Positions 43,965 to 51,977 of a stretch of 64,000 bases of DNA are shown in pieces. The position numbers were made by a program, and so were the translations under genes. The notes under the pieces are model-generated. The model was not told the DNA's origin. It saw only the letters and a list, made by a program, of their open reading frames with translations, and did not search any database. The number at the start of each line of letters is the position of its first letter. Within the stretch, counting starts at the first letter, position 1. The stretch is from SB21 sp964415295 (GTDB taxonomy: Bacteria; CLD3; SB21). The stretch is taken from positions 124,001 through 188,000 of the forward strand of contig CAYPYN010000006.1 in the NCBI GenBank assembly GCA_964415295.1, written 5' to 3'.

Positions 43965-45191
43965 TTAATCATTTTCTATAGAATGAACCGCTAAGAATGT
44001 ATCACACCCTGAAAGTAAAAAAGCCTCCGGCTCGTTGATCGGTCGTTCGCTTTCCACGCGGATCAACGCGGCGTCTTTGCCTTTTTCGATACTTCCGATC
44101 TCTTTGTCAAAACCCAGCGCCCGGGCGCCGTTGATCGTAGCCATTTCAAGAATGGTTGAATCCCGGATCTGCGGATGAACGGTTTTGAAGAACTTCATCT
44201 CACTCCATAAGTTCAGGTCGTCGTTGCTGGCGAGACTGTCCGTTCCCATACAGACATTCAATCCGGCCTTCAGATATTTTTCCACAGGCGCCGTTCCGCC
44301 GACGTCGATCCGTTCGTTGCTTCGCGGACATGTACAGATATGGACCCGATGAGTCTTCAGGATTTCCAGGTCATTGTCGGTTACATGCACCGCGTGTACA
44401 ATCAATAATTGTGAATTCAACATCGCCAATTCCCTCAGGTAGGCCACAGGCGTTGTTCCCGGAGCTCTCCAGTTGTCGTCCCATCGTCCGATCTTCCGGA
44501 TCATTTCTTTCATAGAGCCGGAACCCGTTTGCAGGAATTCCGTTTCGTCCGCAGACTCCGCAAGATGAATAGTGGAAATTCGGTCGGCCCCGTTGAACTC
44601 CGCGATCATGCGGAAGAGTTCCGCAGAAACCGAATATGGCGCATGCGGGGCGAGCGCGTGGCGGATCTTTTTGCCTGAGACCGCGGGGATCTTCCGGACG
44701 AATTCCCGGAATCTTTCTTTGGCGATGGCGCCGGCAAACCCGGTCACTTCATTGAATACGACGGCGTAAAGCGAAGACTTTTCGAGAAGCGGCCGCGAAG
44801 TGGCGGAATGATTGGCGATATCACCGACGGCAACGGTGCCGTACGCTTCGAGTTGGTGAATTTGTTTTTCGCAATCGGCTGAAATGGTTGCTTCGGAAAA
44901 CTGGAATCGTTTGGTGATCGCTTCGAATACCCATTCGCCGAAGGGCAGACCGTGCGGGATCACGCCGCGCATCATGGAAAGTTCCAGGTGCGTATGCGCA
45001 TTGACCAGCCCGGGAAGCAGAACGGAGTTCTCGGATGCGATCTTTTGAATGTTGGGGTCGGAGTACTTCTTGAGAATATCGTTCTGTGTTCCGAAGTCGG
45101 AAATGCGGCCGTCGTCGTTCACAACGACAGCCCCGTTACGTATTTTCTCGGATGTGATGGGCAGAACCCAATCGGCGAGATGGATCTTCAT
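43965..45191 (-). CDS. Amidohydrolase-family deaminase (MTA/SAH or aminofutalosine deaminase-like)
   Basis: A metal-dependent deaminase of the TRZ/ATZ group. Motifs: PGLVNAHTHLELSMMRG (metal-binding HxH), APHAPYSVS, TIHLAESADETEF, LLIVHAVHVTDNDLEIL, CTCPRSNERIDVGG and GTDSLASNDDLNLW with the metal aspartate, then GARALGFDKEIGSIEKGKDA near the end. Substrate candidates are methylthioadenosine, S-adenosylhomocysteine or 6-amino-6-deoxyfutalosine; the last would place it in the futalosine menaquinone pathway. CPRSN favours the aminofutalosine branch, but this is not decisive. The ATG at 45191 is preferred over a TTG five codons upstream. It follows guaB by 53 bases. Confidence 0.82.
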   Translation of the reverse strand: MKIHLADWVLPITSEKIRNGAVVVNDDGRISDFGTQNDILKKYSDPNIQKIASENSVLLPGLVNAHTHLELSMMRGVIPHGLPFGEWVFEAITKRFQFSEATISADCEKQIHQLEAYGTVAVGDIANHSATSRPLLEKSSLYAVVFNEVTGFAGAIAKERFREFVRKIPAVSGKKIRHALAPHAPYSVSAELFRMIAEFNGADRISTIHLAESADETEFLQTGSGSMKEMIRKIGRWDDNWRAPGTTPVAYLRELAMLNSQLLIVHAVHVTDNDLEILKTHRVHICTCPRSNERIDVGGTAPVEKYLKAGLNVCMGTDSLASNDDLNLWSEMKFFKTVHPQIRDSTILEMATINGARALGFDKEIGSIEKGKDAALIRVESERPINEPEAFLLSGCDTFLAVHSIEND

Positions 45192-45244
45192 GGGATTGAT
45201 TGTCAATCAGAAAGATACTGGATGCCCGCGGCAGGATGCGGCGA

Positions 45245-46732
45245 TCAGCTATTCACTCTGTAATTCGGCGCCTCCTGCGTGATGAGTACGTCGTGCGGAT
45301 GGCTTTCCTTAAGTCCTGCGCCGGTCATCTTGATCAATTTGGTCTTGGTCTTCATTTCGGCCACGGTCTTGGCGCCGCAGTATCCCATCGCGGAACGCAA
45401 GCCTCCGATCATTTGGTACACGACATCGCTCAGTTTCCCTTTGAATGGCACTCGGCCTTCGATGCCTTCGGGAACGAGCTTATTGGTATCCATTTCATCT
45501 TCCTGGAAATAGCGGTCTTTAGAGCCCATCCGCATCGCGGCGATGGAGCCCATACCGCGGTAGATCTTATACTTGCGGCCTTCATACAATACCGACTCGC
45601 CGGGGCTTTCGTCCGTTCCAGCAAAAAGTCCGCCGATCATGACGGTATCGGCTCCGGCGACGATCGCCTTAGCAATATCGCCGGTCTGTTTGATCCCGCC
45701 GTCGGCAATGATGGGTACGTTTTCTTTGTGCGCAACTTTGGCCACTTCCATGATGGCCGTGATCTGGGGGACGCCCACGCCGGCCACCACGCGCGTCGTG
45801 CAGATACTACCCGGTCCTATCCCCACTTTGATGGCGTCCGCGCCTGCTTTGATGAGTTCCATCGCCGCTTCGGCCGATGCGACATTGCCGGCGATCAATT
45901 CGATCTCCGGGAATTTCTGTTTGACCGAACGCACCATCGCGATCACGCCGCGGGAGTGTCCGTGCGCTGTATCCACGGCGAGCACATCCGTACCGGCTTC
46001 CACCAGAGCCGCCGCGCGATCGAGGGAATCTTTCGCGACACCGAGCGCGGCACCGACCCGCAGACGGCCATGGGAGTCCTTGCACGCATTGGGATACATC
46101 TTCTTTTTCTGAATGTCCTTGACCGTGATCAGACCTTTGAGAATATAGCTGTCGTCCACAACGAGCAGCTTTTCTATGCGGTGTTTATGAAGTAATTTCT
46201 CCGCATCTTCCAGGGTGGTGCCGATCTTTGCCGTTACGAGATTGTTCTTTGTCATCACGGTCTCAACTTTTTCATTGTAGTCGGTGGCAAAACGAAGGTC
46301 GCGATTGGTCAAAATGCCGGCCAGCTTGCCGTCGGCGTGCGTGATCGGTATGCCGCTGATTTTATACTTCTTCATCAGTTCCATCGCGTCCAGTATCTTG
46401 TGGTCCGGCGTCATCGTGATGGGTTTCATGATCATGCCGCTTTCGGAACGTTTGACGCGATCGATCTCCGAGGCTTGGTAATCGATAGGACAGTTCTTAT
46501 GAACGATGCCTATGCCTCCTTCGCGCGCAATGGCTATGGCCAGTTCCGACTCCGTAACCGTATCCATGGCCGCGCTGACCAGCGGTATATTGAGCGAAAT
46601 GTTCCGTGTCAGCCGTGTGGAGAGCTCCACCGCGTTGGGTAAAACCTCTGAATAAAGAGGCAATATGAGAACATCGTCGAAGGTCAGACCTTCGCCTATG
46701 ACTTTATCTGTTTGCTTGGGATCCGCGTTCAT
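45245..46732 (-). CDS. guaB: Inosine-5'-monophosphate dehydrogenase
   Basis: Converts IMP to XMP with NAD+, the committed step of GMP synthesis. The 495-aa length is standard. A TIM barrel begins with GLTFDDVLILPLYSEVLPN, two CBS domains are inserted at about residues 95-210 (GIPITHADGKLAGILTNRDL and VVDDSYILKGLITVKDIQKK), and the catalytic loop is GPGSICTTRVVAGVGVPQ. Also present are IADGGIKQTGDIAKAIVAGA, MIGGLFAGTDESPGE and the flap RGMGSIAAM. An AAAGGAGTT site fixes the ATG at 46732; a 34-residue upstream extension is spurious. It is divergent from the DUF177/rpmF unit, sharing a short promoter region. Confidence 0.97.
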   Translation of the reverse strand: MNADPKQTDKVIGEGLTFDDVLILPLYSEVLPNAVELSTRLTRNISLNIPLVSAAMDTVTESELAIAIAREGGIGIVHKNCPIDYQASEIDRVKRSESGMIMKPITMTPDHKILDAMELMKKYKISGIPITHADGKLAGILTNRDLRFATDYNEKVETVMTKNNLVTAKIGTTLEDAEKLLHKHRIEKLLVVDDSYILKGLITVKDIQKKKMYPNACKDSHGRLRVGAALGVAKDSLDRAAALVEAGTDVLAVDTAHGHSRGVIAMVRSVKQKFPEIELIAGNVASAEAAMELIKAGADAIKVGIGPGSICTTRVVAGVGVPQITAIMEVAKVAHKENVPIIADGGIKQTGDIAKAIVAGADTVMIGGLFAGTDESPGESVLYEGRKYKIYRGMGSIAAMRMGSKDRYFQEDEMDTNKLVPEGIEGRVPFKGKLSDVVYQMIGGLRSAMGYCGAKTVAEMKTKTKLIKMTGAGLKESHPHDVLITQEAPNYRVNS

Positions 46733-46827
46733 GGGCAACTCCTTTGAGGCGTTTTCTTGGGGCACGAATGTATCGAAACACGTGTAAAAACGCAAGGGAA
46801 ATGAGGTTTTCCGGCCAGGAATTTTGC

Positions 46828-46856
46828 TTGACAATAAGAGTAAAAAAAACTATCTT
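46828..46856 (+). promoter_or_regulatory. Sigma70-like promoter of the DUF177-rpmF unit
   Basis: TTGACA at 46828-46833 and TATCTT at 46851-46856 with a 17-base, A-rich spacer. The predicted start is near 46863, directly before the palindrome at 46866-46890. Confidence 0.65.
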
Positions 46857-46865
46857 CTGCCCCTA

Positions 46866-46890
46866 AATTTGATAAGTCATTTATCAAATT
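46866..46890. promoter_or_regulatory. Palindromic operator candidate at the DUF177-rpmF transcription start
   Basis: AATTTGATAA (46866-46875) and TTATCAAATT (46881-46890), perfect 10-bp arms with a 5-base centre, at about +3 to +27 of the predicted transcript. The half-site is close to the streptococcal FabT box as I remember it (TTTGATTATCAAA-type). A related site overlaps the plsX promoter. Confidence 0.6.
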
Positions 46891-46906
46891 GAATTTACGT
46901 GATTTA

Positions 46907-47413
46907 ATGAAGATCAAATTAGAGAAAATCCTTGGTCTGGACGATGGCGAGTACCCTTACCGTTTTGAATCCGGAGCCAGGGAGATCGGGATCGAGTTAA
47001 AGGATTACGAAGGGCACGAGATCTTTGACAAGCCGGTGGTCACCGACGTCGTACTGGATAAGACGAATCACATTTATCACGTAAAATTCCACGCCGTCAC
47101 CGAAGCGCGGTTTTTGTGCGACCGGTGCCTGGAAGAAGCCCGCAAGACCATCGAAGGATCGTTTGAGATCATATATACGGACCTCAAGTCCAAACGCGAA
47201 GAATACGGCAATGATACCGAGGTTCGGCTGATCGAGGCGCAGAAGGCCAATGAGATCTCGCTTGACAAGGATGTGACCGATACGCTGCTGCTGGAGGTTC
47301 CGAACAAGGTTCTGTGCAAAGAAGATTGTAAAGGTTTATGCGCGGAGTGCGGCGCCAATTTAAATGAAACGCTGTGCGAACACGCCGCGGCAAAGATAAG
47401 CGAAAACGATTAA
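46907..47413 (+). CDS. DUF177/YceD-family protein
   Basis: A 168-aa protein of the YceD/YlbN family that sits next to rpmF in most bacteria; the family is linked to 23S rRNA accumulation and ribosome assembly, and no enzymatic role is established. Two cysteine patches are diagnostic: FLCDRCLEE around residue 70 and LCKEDCKGLCAECGANLNE near the C-terminus, probably binding a metal. The ATG at 46907 is chosen; a TTG at 46889 lies inside the operator palindrome and would sit very near the transcription start. No strong Shine-Dalgarno site is seen. rpmF follows 25 bases later with its own GGAG. Confidence 0.88.
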   Translation: MKIKLEKILGLDDGEYPYRFESGAREIGIELKDYEGHEIFDKPVVTDVVLDKTNHIYHVKFHAVTEARFLCDRCLEEARKTIEGSFEIIYTDLKSKREEYGNDTEVRLIEAQKANEISLDKDVTDTLLLEVPNKVLCKEDCKGLCAECGANLNETLCEHAAAKISEND

Positions 47414-47438
47414 AGAAATAACATAGCAGGAGAATACC

Positions 47439-47621
47439 ATGCCCAATCCAAAACGCAGACATTCGAAACAGCGCCGCGATAAGCGCCGGACGCACTGGAA
47501 AATCGACGGCCCGGCCACCGGCAAATGCGCCAACTGCGGCCAGCCCAAGATGCATCATCGTATGTGCCCCAATTGCGGACACTACGACGGACGTCAGGTG
47601 GTTGTCGCCAAAGGGGAATAG
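47439..47621 (+). CDS. rpmF: 50S ribosomal protein L32
   Basis: A 60-aa basic protein starting MPNPKRRHSKQRRDKRRTHW, with the zinc-ribbon pairs CANCGQPK and CPNCGHYDGR. These are the hallmarks of bacterial L32 in the cysteine-containing (C+) form. It belongs to the large subunit near the peptidyl transferase region. It is cotranscribed with the DUF177 gene and followed by a strong intrinsic terminator before plsX. The rpmF-plsX neighbourhood is widely conserved. Confidence 0.98.
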   Translation: MPNPKRRHSKQRRDKRRTHWKIDGPATGKCANCGQPKMHHRMCPNCGHYDGRQVVVAKGE

Positions 47622-47649
47622 TCCCAGAGGTTCATGACCTTTCTAATGT

Positions 47650-47692
47650 TGCCTGATCGCGTTATTTCCAATAACACGTCAGGCATATTTTT
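47650..47692 (+). terminator. Intrinsic terminator after rpmF
   Basis: TGCCTGA at 47650-47656 pairs with TCAGGCA at 47679-47685, with an inner GTTATT/AATAAC stem, followed by ATATTTTTT. It separates rpmF from plsX, which has its own promoter. Confidence 0.9.
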
Positions 47693-47707
47693 TATAGGCT
47701 AAGTTGT

Positions 47708-47738
47708 ATTTGATAAATAGTCAAATGTTCTCTATATT
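47708..47738 (+). promoter_or_regulatory. plsX promoter overlapped by a TTTGA palindrome
   Basis: -35-like TTGATA at 47710-47715 and -10 TATATT at 47733-47738 with a 17-base spacer. A palindrome (ATTTGA 47708-47713, TCAAAT 47721-47726) covers the -35 box, suggesting repression by the factor that recognises 46866-46890. Confidence 0.6.
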
Positions 47739-47784
47739 GGCGGCGTTCAATCGGTAACATTCAGTAACGAGGCCTCAGGCGATC

Positions 47785-48801
47785 ATGAAGATCATTGTAG
47801 ACGGCATGGGAGGCGACGAAGCCCCTGCGCATATCGTGGACGGTGCCGTGCTGGCGGCCAAAGAATTCCAGCAAAAGAACGAACCGCACCGGATCATCAT
47901 TACGGGACCCAAGGACCGGATCCTCGCCCGTATTCATCACTGCCATGGCGACGCCTTGCTCGGCCAGCAGTTGGAGGTCGTTCATACCGATGAGTGGATC
48001 GAAATGCACGAGTCTCCGGCGGATGCACTGAGGAATAAACCCAAATCCTCCATGCACGTAGGCGTGGAGATGGTAAAAAAAGGGGAAGCCGATGCGTTCG
48101 TCAGTATGGGTAATACCGGAGCCGTGATGTCGGTTGGTCTGATGGGACTCGGACGCATCGAAGGCGTAGCCCGTCCCACGATCGGCGCTTTTTTCCCGTC
48201 GCAAAAGGGTAATACGCTCGTTCTCGATGTGGGCGCGATGGTGGACTGTAAACCGAATCACCTGCTGCAATTCGGCGTGATGGGAAGCGTATACGTTCAC
48301 GCCATGATGAATGTGGAAAGCCCGAAAGTCGGTTTGATGAGCGTGGGAGAGGAAGACAGCAAAGGCGACGATCTGACCGTCAAGACCAACGAGCTTTTTC
48401 GCGAAAAGAAATTGTTCAATTTTATCGGGAATGTGGAAGGCCGCGATATTCTGGCCGGTACGGCCGACGTGGTAGTGTGTGACGGATTTGTAGGCAACGT
48501 AGTGCTCAAGTTCGGTGAAAGCGTGGTGGATTTTATGAAATCAAGGTTCCGAACGGTTGCCCAAAGCGGTTTGATTTATAAGCTCATGATGTTATTCGCA
48601 AAACCGGCCTTGAAGAAAGTGTTCAAAGGTATGGACTATGAAGAACACGGCGGTGTTCCGCTCCTGGGCGTCAACGGCGTCGTCATTATCGGACACGGCA
48701 GTTCGTCTCCCAAAGCGCTGAACAAAGCGATCCATGTGGCCAAAGAAATGGTCGAGAAGAGGATCAACGAAGTCATCAAAGAAAAGATCAATTTATCATA
48801 A
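47785..48801 (+). CDS. plsX: Phosphate acyltransferase PlsX
   Basis: Makes acyl-phosphate from acyl-ACP, the acyl donor for PlsY in glycerolipid synthesis. The 338-aa length is standard. The N-terminus MKIIVDGMGGDEAPAHIVDG is typical of PlsX, as are SMGNTGAVMSVGLMGLGRI, RPTIGAFFPSQ, VLDVGAMVDCKPNHLLQF, VGLMSVGEEDSKGD, DVVVCDGFVGNVVLKFGE and GGVPLLGVNGVVIIGHGSSS. It is a peripheral membrane protein. It begins the fatty-acid block and is followed after 7 bases by fabH, the usual plsX-fabH-fabD-fabG-acpP-fabF order. Confidence 0.97.
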   Translation: MKIIVDGMGGDEAPAHIVDGAVLAAKEFQQKNEPHRIIITGPKDRILARIHHCHGDALLGQQLEVVHTDEWIEMHESPADALRNKPKSSMHVGVEMVKKGEADAFVSMGNTGAVMSVGLMGLGRIEGVARPTIGAFFPSQKGNTLVLDVGAMVDCKPNHLLQFGVMGSVYVHAMMNVESPKVGLMSVGEEDSKGDDLTVKTNELFREKKLFNFIGNVEGRDILAGTADVVVCDGFVGNVVLKFGESVVDFMKSRFRTVAQSGLIYKLMMLFAKPALKKVFKGMDYEEHGGVPLLGVNGVVIIGHGSSSPKALNKAIHVAKEMVEKRINEVIKEKINLS

Positions 48802-48808
48802 GGACCGC

Positions 48809-49813
48809 ATGTCATTAGGTAAAAGAAACCGAGCAAAAATATCGGGCGTTGCCCACTGGGTTCCTGAGAAGATCCTGACCAACGCAGAACTCGAAAAGAT
48901 GGTGGACACGACCGACGAGTGGATCACGTCGCGTACCGGCATCAAAGAGCGGCATATTCTTGAGGCCGGAAAGGCTTCGTCGGACATGGCGGCTGAAGCA
49001 TGCAAGATCCTTTTTGAGAAGACGGGTACGGATCCGGAAGAGATCGATATCATTGTTTTCGGAACGGTGACGCCGGATATGATGTTTCCGGCCTCCGCAT
49101 GTCTTCTTCAGGCCAAAACGGGAATGAGCAAAGCATGGGGTTTTGACGTATCGGCGGCCTGCTGCGGTTTTGCCTACTCGCTGGTGATCGGGGCTTCGTT
49201 TATCGAATCCGGTACGGCCAAGAAAGTACTCGTCGTCGGTTCCGATAAGATGAGTTCGATCGTGGATTACACAGATCGTAACACCTGCATACTCTTTGGT
49301 GATGCCGCCGGCGTGGTGCTGTTGGAAAAATCGGAGGACGAGAAGCTGGGTATTCTGGATTATTACAATACGGTCGATGGTAACGGCGCTCCTTATCTCA
49401 ATATGCCGGGCGGAGGAAGCTTAAATCCTCCCACACACGAAACCGTCGATAAGAAGATGCATACCATATATCAGGATGGTAAGAACGTTTATCAATACGC
49501 CGTGAAAGGCATGTCCGAAGCGTCGGCACTGATCGTCGAACGTAACGGCCTGACCGGTAAGGATGTTGGCTTGTTCGTGCCGCACCAGGCGAATAAGCGG
49601 ATCATTGATTCCGCCGCTCAGCGCATGGGCCTGAAGGACGAACAGGTGATCATCAATATCGACCGGTATGGCAATACCACCGCCGCGACGATCCCGATGG
49701 CTTTGTCGGAAGCTGTTACCGAAGGGCGCATCAAAAAAGGCGATTACGTAGTGATCGCGGCATTCGGCGGCGGTTTTACTTGCAGCAGTATCTTAGTTCG
49801 ATGGGCATATTAA
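48809..49813 (+). CDS. fabH: 3-oxoacyl-ACP synthase III (KAS III)
   Basis: Condenses acetyl-CoA with malonyl-ACP to start type II fatty-acid synthesis. The triad is visible: Cys in DVSAACCGFAYSL, His in VPHQANKRIID and Asn in DRYGNTTAATIP. The N-terminal patch ILTNAELEKMVDTTDEWITS and the glycine-rich C-terminal AFGGGFTCSSILVRW are typical. The ATG at 48809 with an AAGGACC site is chosen; a 25-codon upstream extension overlaps plsX. At 334 aa it is the usual length. fabD follows after 10 bases. Confidence 0.97.
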   Translation: MSLGKRNRAKISGVAHWVPEKILTNAELEKMVDTTDEWITSRTGIKERHILEAGKASSDMAAEACKILFEKTGTDPEEIDIIVFGTVTPDMMFPASACLLQAKTGMSKAWGFDVSAACCGFAYSLVIGASFIESGTAKKVLVVGSDKMSSIVDYTDRNTCILFGDAAGVVLLEKSEDEKLGILDYYNTVDGNGAPYLNMPGGGSLNPPTHETVDKKMHTIYQDGKNVYQYAVKGMSEASALIVERNGLTGKDVGLFVPHQANKRIIDSAAQRMGLKDEQVIINIDRYGNTTAATIPMALSEAVTEGRIKKGDYVVIAAFGGGFTCSSILVRWAY

Positions 49814-49823
49814 CAGGGAGTAT

Positions 49824-50753
49824 ATGAGCAAGATCGCCTTTGTATTTCCGGGTCAGGGTTCGCAGTATGTCGGCATGGGTAAGGATCTGTACGATCAGTT
49901 TCCCAAAGCCAAAGCGATGTATGAAAAAGCCAATGAGATCCTCAGCGTAGATCTCGCCGGGATTTCATTTAACGGACCCGAAGATTCTCTGAGACAAACG
50001 CGGGTTACGCAGCCGGCCATTTTTGTTCACAGCATCGTGGTGCTGGAAATCCTGAAGGAGAAGTTTGGCTCACTTCAGTTTCACATGACCGCAGGTCACA
50101 GTCTCGGCGAATATTCCGCTCTGGTAGCGGCCGGTGTAATGAGTTTTGAGGACGCGCTGTCCGTGGTCAAAGTGCGCGCCGAAGCCATGCAGAAAGCCGG
50201 AGAGGAGAACAAGGGCACCATGGCTGCGGTGATCGGAATGGATGCGGAGCCTTTGGAACAGGTTTGTGCGGAATCGCGTGAAGCCGGAATCGTCCAATGC
50301 GCCAATTTCAATTCGCCCGGTCAGATCGTGATCTCGGGGTCCGTTGCCGGCGTTCAAAAAGCGATGGAGCTGGCCAAGACCAAAGGCGCGCGCATGGTCA
50401 AAGAACTGGTGGTCAGCGGTGCGTTTCACTCGCCTCTCATGCAAAGCGCCGGCAAGGCCGTAGAAGCCAAACTGAATGCTATAACCATTCATGATGCCGC
50501 CGTACCGGTATATGCTAACGTTTCGGCCAAGGCCACACGGTCGGCTGTTGATGTCAAAAAATTATTGGTCGAACAGATCACGGCACCTGTAAAATGGCAG
50601 GACTCCGTGGTTCATATGATCGCCGACGGCGCGACGAAGTTTTATGAAATCGGTCCCGGCAATGTCCTTCAGGGATTGATCAAACGGATCGACAAGAATG
50701 CGGCCGGCGAATGCATCGGCAAAACGGCTGAACTGGATAAATTCACTCTTTGA
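49824..50753 (+). CDS. fabD: Malonyl-CoA:ACP transacylase
   Basis: Transfers malonyl from CoA to ACP. Visible motifs are FPGQGSQYVGMGKDL at the N-terminus, the nucleophile GHSLGEYSALVAAG, the Arg in VVKVRAEAMQKAGE, the His in VSGAFHSPLMQSAG, and the C-terminal FYEIGPGNVLQGLIKR. The 309-aa length is normal. A GGGAG site precedes the ATG. It is the third gene of the plsX operon. Confidence 0.97.
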   Translation: MSKIAFVFPGQGSQYVGMGKDLYDQFPKAKAMYEKANEILSVDLAGISFNGPEDSLRQTRVTQPAIFVHSIVVLEILKEKFGSLQFHMTAGHSLGEYSALVAAGVMSFEDALSVVKVRAEAMQKAGEENKGTMAAVIGMDAEPLEQVCAESREAGIVQCANFNSPGQIVISGSVAGVQKAMELAKTKGARMVKELVVSGAFHSPLMQSAGKAVEAKLNAITIHDAAVPVYANVSAKATRSAVDVKKLLVEQITAPVKWQDSVVHMIADGATKFYEIGPGNVLQGLIKRIDKNAAGECIGKTAELDKFTL

Positions 50754-50777
50754 TGTTTGCTAAGTGCTCATGGATAA

Positions 50778-51533
50778 ATGACCTGTTCTTTGGAAAATAA
50801 AATTGCTATAGTGACGGGATCTTCCCGGGGTATCGGTAAAGCCATTGCGCTCGATTTTCTCAAAAACGGAGCTTCGGTCGTGGTGAACGGCCGGAGCAAA
50901 GAAAACCTGGAGAACGCCGAAAAGGAGCTTTCCGAACACGCTGTTTCCGGCCGTCTGATAAGCGTGCAAGCGGATGTTTCGAAGCCGGAAGAAGTCAAAA
51001 GAATATTTGATACCGCGGTTGAAAGATTCGGTCGCGTCGATATCCTTGTTAATAATGCCGGTGTTTTCAAGAACAGCCTGCTGGCTCGAATGGATGAGAA
51101 CGAATGGGATTGGGTGATCGAGAATAATCTGAAAAGCGCGTACCTTTGCACGAAGCAGGCGGCCAGACTAATGATGAAACAGCGGGCCGGACGCATCATC
51201 AATATGTCGTCGGTTGTTGCGCTGGGCGGGAACCCGTTTCAAGCCAATTACGTGGCCTCCAAGTCAGGGATAGACGGTCTCATGATGGCGACATCTAAAG
51301 AACTTGCGCCGTACGGCATTACGGTCAATTCCGTGGCGCCTGGGTATATCAAAACGGACATGACCAAGGATTTTTCGGAACAGACGGTAGCGGAGATCCT
51401 GAAGTTCATTCCCCTCAACCGCGCGGGAACGGCAGAGGAAGTGGCGTGCGTGGTCCGGTTTCTTGCTTCCGATGAAGCCGGCTATATCACCGGACAAGTG
51501 ATTCAGGTCGACGGAGGAAGAGTCATTCGATAA
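50778..51533 (+). CDS. fabG: 3-oxoacyl-ACP reductase
   Basis: NADPH-dependent reduction of 3-oxoacyl-ACP. It is a classical short-chain dehydrogenase: TGSSRGIGKA cofactor loop, LVNNAGVF, the catalytic Ser in NMSSVVALGG, Tyr and Lys in NYVASKSG, and VNSVAPGYIKTDM. The C-terminus ITGQVIQVDGG is typical of FabG. The 251-aa length and position between fabD and acpP favour FabG over another SDR. A similar but separate SDR gene occurs at 59566 in the polysaccharide locus. Confidence 0.95.
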   Translation: MTCSLENKIAIVTGSSRGIGKAIALDFLKNGASVVVNGRSKENLENAEKELSEHAVSGRLISVQADVSKPEEVKRIFDTAVERFGRVDILVNNAGVFKNSLLARMDENEWDWVIENNLKSAYLCTKQAARLMMKQRAGRIINMSSVVALGGNPFQANYVASKSGIDGLMMATSKELAPYGITVNSVAPGYIKTDMTKDFSEQTVAEILKFIPLNRAGTAEEVACVVRFLASDEAGYITGQVIQVDGGRVIR

Positions 51534-51595
51534 AAATTGTGATCGTAATATTTAATGTAACTAAACCCTCTTAACTACACTAAGGAGACCAGGAT

Positions 51596-51847
51596 ATGAC
51601 TAGAGATGAAATTACCAAAAAGGTGACCGAGATCATCGTGAAGAAACTGGGTGTGACCGAAGCGGAAGTGACGCCGGCGGCTTCGTACGTGGAAGATCTG
51701 GGCGCGGATTCGCTGGATCAGGTTGAACTCGTAATGGAATTCGAAGATTCCTTCGGTCTTGGCGAGAAGATACCGGAAGAAGAAGCGGCCAAGTTGACCA
51801 CGGTGGGCTCGACCATCGAGTACCTGGTCGGAAAACTCGGAAAGTAA
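51596..51847 (+). CDS. acpP: Acyl carrier protein
   Basis: An 83-aa acidic protein with the phosphopantetheine site DLGADSLDQVELVMEFED; the serine of DSLD carries the prosthetic group. A strong AAGGAG lies upstream. It is followed by a hairpin terminator before fabF, which may leave more acpP message than fabF message, in line with the large amounts of ACP cells need. Confidence 0.98.
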   Translation: MTRDEITKKVTEIIVKKLGVTEAEVTPAASYVEDLGADSLDQVELVMEFEDSFGLGEKIPEEEAAKLTTVGSTIEYLVGKLGK

Positions 51848-51859
51848 TCAGCTTGAAAG

Positions 51860-51910
51860 AATGGCTAAGGATGTTGAACGCGTTGCATTCAACCCATTAG
51901 CCATTTTTGT
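51860..51910 (+). terminator. Intrinsic terminator/attenuator between acpP and fabF
   Basis: AATGGCTAA at 51860-51868 pairs with TTAGCCATT at 51897-51905, with an inner GTTGAA/TTCAAC stem, followed by TTTTGTTTTG. No clear promoter is visible in the following 70 bases, so fabF may depend on read-through. Confidence 0.85.
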
Positions 51911-51977
51911 TTTGTATCAGAGCCTTTAGAATTTTTACGTTTCAGAATAACTTGATATTGCAGCAAAGGAGCAACCT

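Noticed and set aside
45200..46195. A 331-aa open frame antisense to guaB
   Set aside because: His/Arg/Gly-rich composition is typical of an antisense shadow; guaB is unambiguous on the other strand.
46733..46834. A longer guaB start
   Set aside because: AAAGGAGTT is correctly placed for the ATG at 46732, and the extension has no homology to IMP dehydrogenase.
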